NCBI GenBank assembly: GCA_902364065.1
Contig: CABJCJ010000008.1
Location: forward strand, 7,007-71,006
Direction: 5' to 3'
Origin: Veillonellaceae bacterium SB90
GTDB lineage: Bacteria; Bacillota; Negativicutes; Selenomonadales; Selenomonadaceae
DNA length: 64,000 bases
Positions within the stretch are counted from its first letter, which is position 1. Every line of letters starts with the position of its first letter. A model generated the notes under the pieces. That model was not told the DNA's origin and did not search any database. It saw only the letters and a program-made list of their open reading frames with translations. Below are positions 62,297 to 64,000 of this stretch, one piece after another. Position numbers and translations under genes: made by a program.

Positions 62297-63421
62297 TCAT
62301 GCAACTTTGGATTTGTCTTCCAAAGCCTTGCGCAGGATGTTCTTTGCGGCATTCACATCTCTGTCGTGATGGGTTCCGCATGCTGGGCAATTCCATTCGC
62401 GGACGCTCAAATCCTTTGTCAGTGGATTCTGATAGCCGCAGACGGAGCAAGTCTGACTTGACGGGTAGAAGGTATCAACTTGAAGCAGTTCGCCGCCGCA
62501 TCGTTCTGTCTTATACGACAGCTGACGGAAAAATTCGCTCCAGCTCACATCTGAGATTGACTTCGCGAGTTTATGATTCCGCAGCATTCCTTTGATGTTC
62601 AGATGCTCTACGGCTACTGTTTGGTTTTCACGAGCAAGCCGTGTCGATATCTTGTGAAGGAAATCCCTGCGGATATTTGCGATACGTTCATGGACGCGAG
62701 CAACACGGACGCGCGCTCTTCCACGGTTCACCGACTTCGGCATCTTTCGGGAAAGCCGCCGCTGCTCACGGCGGAGTTTGCTCTGGAGCTTCTTCAGTGG
62801 ATGTGGGTTCTCTACGGTATCGCCGTTGCTATCCGAATAGAATACCTTCAACCCAACGTCAATACCAATCTGCTTGCCATCGTTTGGGCAGGACAAGGAT
62901 CCTTTTTCTGCTTCGACACAAAGCGAAACGTAGTATTTGCCTGAGGCAGCCCGGCTTACCGTGGCAGAGAGAATCCGGCCATCGAAGTCACGGCTCTGCT
63001 TGATTTTCACAAGACCGATCTTCGGGAGCTTGATTCTCTTGTCGATGATACGGATACCGTTTGCTTGATTGCGCGTCCGATAGGACTGGTTGTGACTATG
63101 TTTCGACTTGAAGCGCGGGTATCTTGCCCGCTTTGCAAAGAAGTTCTGAAACGCGCGGTCAAGATTCCGCAGGGATTCCTGCAATGCCATGCTGTCCACT
63201 TCAGACAGCCATGCAGTTTCCTCACGCTTCTTGAGGTCAGTGAGCAATTTGCTTGTCTTGACGTAAGTCAGCGAATTGTGATTCGCTTTCCATTCGTCGC
63301 GACGCACCGCGAGGAAGTGGTTGAATACGAAACGTGCACAGCCCAGCGTACGATTGATGAGGTTTTTCTGTGTTCTGTTCGGATAGATGCGGAACTTATA
63401 GCCGAGCGTGTACGTTTCCAT
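62297..63421 (-). CDS. tnpB: RNA-guided nuclease TnpB
   Basis: A 374-residue protein beginning METYTLGYKFRIYPNRTQ, a classic TnpB start. The RuvC catalytic residues are all present: D188 in GIDVGLKVF, E272 in VAVEHLNIKGM, and D355 in HDRDVNAAKNI. The zinc finger has CSVC (325-328) and CPAC (345-348). TnpB is an ancestor-like relative of Cas12 that cuts the donor joint left by TnpA. ATG 63421 follows AAGGAAGTGAG, which overlaps the tnpA stop. It appears intact and possibly active. Confidence 0.93.
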   Translation of the reverse strand: METYTLGYKFRIYPNRTQKNLINRTLGCARFVFNHFLAVRRDEWKANHNSLTYVKTSKLLTDLKKREETAWLSEVDSMALQESLRNLDRAFQNFFAKRARYPRFKSKHSHNQSYRTRNQANGIRIIDKRIKLPKIGLVKIKQSRDFDGRILSATVSRAASGKYYVSLCVEAEKGSLSCPNDGKQIGIDVGLKVFYSDSNGDTVENPHPLKKLQSKLRREQRRLSRKMPKSVNRGRARVRVARVHERIANIRRDFLHKISTRLARENQTVAVEHLNIKGMLRNHKLAKSISDVSWSEFFRQLSYKTERCGGELLQVDTFYPSSQTCSVCGYQNPLTKDLSVREWNCPACGTHHDRDVNAAKNILRKALEDKSKVA

Positions 63422-63426
63422 TTTTC

Positions 63427-63834
63427 TCACTTCCTTTGCGATGTCTTTTGGCTCTCGATATACTGCTTGACGATTCCAAGCGGTGCACCACCGACCGTAG
63501 AACAGAAATAGGAATTTGTCCAAAGTGTCGGCAGTTTCGTTGTCAGCCAATGAAATTCCTGTCTTAGTATCCTCGACGTTTTGCCCTTGATTGTCTTCAC
63601 CGCTTTGTGAATTCCGAATTGCGGGTCTACATCCAAAAGCAGATGTACATGGTCTGGCATGATTTCCATCTCGATGACGTCAAAGTTATTTTCGTCAGCA
63701 ATGGAATGTATGAGCTCCTTCAATCTCACGTCCACGCCATTCACGAGTACTTTTCGACGATACTTAGGACAGAATACAATATGATATTTACAGGAATATA
63801 CGATGTTACGGTTCGAATGATATACTCTGTTCAT
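63427..63834 (-). CDS. tnpA: IS200/IS605 single-strand transposase TnpA
   Basis: A 135-residue Y1 HUH transposase. The HUH pair is in PDHVHLLL (H62 and H64), and the nucleophilic tyrosine is Y125 in VKQYIESQ. Length and residues are complete, so the enzyme should be active. ATG 63834 lies directly at the predicted transcription start and has no ribosome binding site. It ends 5 bases before tnpB. Confidence 0.93.
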   Translation of the reverse strand: MNRVYHSNRNIVYSCKYHIVFCPKYRRKVLVNGVDVRLKELIHSIADENNFDVIEMEIMPDHVHLLLDVDPQFGIHKAVKTIKGKTSRILRQEFHWLTTKLPTLWTNSYFCSTVGGAPLGIVKQYIESQKTSQRK

Positions 63835-63840
63835 ATTTGT

Positions 63841-63869
63841 ATTATACTATACTTTTGTAGTTAATACAA
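63841..63869 (-). promoter_or_regulatory. Promoter of tnpA
   Basis: On the minus strand TTGTAT (63869-63864), a 17-base spacer, TATAAT (63846-63841). The start seven bases on falls on the A of the tnpA ATG, so a leaderless message is predicted. Confidence 0.7.
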
Positions 63870-63889
63870 TGATTAAGAAGGAAAAAGTT

Positions 63890-63924
63890 GTCCGCCTTCA
63901 ATTGCTTACGCAAATTCGGCGGAC
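63890..63924. repeat. Inverted repeat in the left end of the IS
   Basis: GTCCGCC (63890-63896) and GGCGGAC (63918-63924), with inner TTGC/GCAA pairing, form a hairpin between the tnpA promoter and the terminal hairpin. It could shield tnpA from outside transcription. Confidence 0.6.
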
Positions 63925-63972
63925 GCGCCTTATATCCCCAGCCCTAAAGGGCGGGGGGTTACGGCGCTTTCG

Positions 63973-64000
63973 ATAAAAAAGTCCTGACGATGTGTCAGGA
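63973..64000 (-). terminator. Terminator of a minus-strand gene beyond the window
   Basis: On the minus strand TCCTGAC-N5-GTCAGGA is followed by C and six T residues. The stem touches the last base of the window. Confidence 0.75.

Larger units (their letters stand above)
62164..63960 (-). mobile_element. IS200/IS605 family insertion sequence
   Basis: The element carries tnpA and tnpB in tandem on the minus strand, tnpA first. Each end has a similar subterminal hairpin: CCCCATGCC-TAAA-GGCAGGGG at 62172-62192 and CCCCAGCCC-TAAA-GGGCGGGG at 63936-63957. Such hairpins, not terminal inverted repeats, are what single-strand TnpA transposases recognise. No target duplication is expected. The exact ends are approximate. 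The element sits between the YczE-like gene and a minus-strand terminator that belongs to a gene beyond the window. Confidence 0.88.

Overview
The window looks like part of the chromosome of an anaerobic, diderm Firmicute of the class Negativicutes (Selenomonas/Mitsuokella-like). This is inferred from mixed signals: a GC-rich genome with Firmicute gene order (holB-ricT-trmN6-rsmI, as in Bacillus), Firmicute-type genes (GalT type 2, YesM/YesN-like kinase and regulator, PucR/CdaR regulator, PerR-like Fur), together with Gram-negative-type respiration (NrfHA nitrite reductase, System I Ccm cytochrome c maturation) and an LpxT-like PAP2 enzyme. I could not run any search, so the genus is not fixed.

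Layout. 0-3.8 kb: branched-chain amino acid ABC transporter livHMGF plus a CBS-ACT protein. 4.0-7.6 kb: TAXI-type TRAP transporter with a DUF1850 protein. 7.7-10.5 kb: PerR-like regulator, tRNA-Ser, rpmF, a degenerate DhaL-domain protein, tRNA-Arg. 10.6-17.7 kb: hcp, a Crp/Fnr regulator and ccmABCEF. 17.7-22.7 kb: LysR regulator and an unknown partner, divergent from a fumarase-superfamily lyase and a DASS dicarboxylate transporter. 22.7-24.7 kb: nrfHA. 24.7-28.3 kb: OPT and DAACS transporters on the minus strand. 28.5-38.5 kb: RsmH-like methyltransferase, thioredoxin-reductase-like flavoprotein, a long inverted repeat, PAP2 protein, PucR-type regulator, holB-ricT-trmN6-rsmI, M18 aminopeptidase. 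38.5-43.7 kb: Leloir cluster galK-galE-galT with a LacI-family regulator. 43.7-51.1 kb: glucosaminidase/TPR protein, metG-tatD, 3D-domain protein, brnQ. 51.1-51.8 kb: DnaA-box cluster and a YgbA_NO protein. 51.8-59.1 kb: Fbp/Afu-like ABC transporter, YesM/YesN-like two-component system, HAD phosphatase. 59.2-62.1 kb: GH36 alpha-galactosidase and a YczE-like membrane protein. 62.2-64 kb: an IS200/IS605 element with tnpA and tnpB.

The most striking observation is regulatory. Four promoters far apart in the window (hcp, the Crp/Fnr-ccm operon, nrfHA, and the ygbA-like gene) each carry an inverted repeat of the form GTWRC-N4-GYWAC, and in all four the repeat starts exactly 36 bp before the -10 hexamer. 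That puts the repeat centre at -41.5, the classical position for a Crp/Fnr-type activator. The genes fit one physiology: nitrite ammonification, removal of NO/hydroxylamine, and the cytochrome c maturation that NrfHA needs. I propose an HcpR-like regulon run by the product of the gene at 12489-13169.

Other points of note are a 17-bp perfect inverted repeat made of two consensus DnaA boxes far from any dnaA gene, a long imperfect palindrome at 30.66-30.89 kb, a two-operator galactose promoter with a leader hairpin, an alpha-galactosidase ribosome binding site buried in a terminator-like hairpin that an internal promoter would bypass, and a DhaL-domain protein that has lost its metal-binding aspartates.
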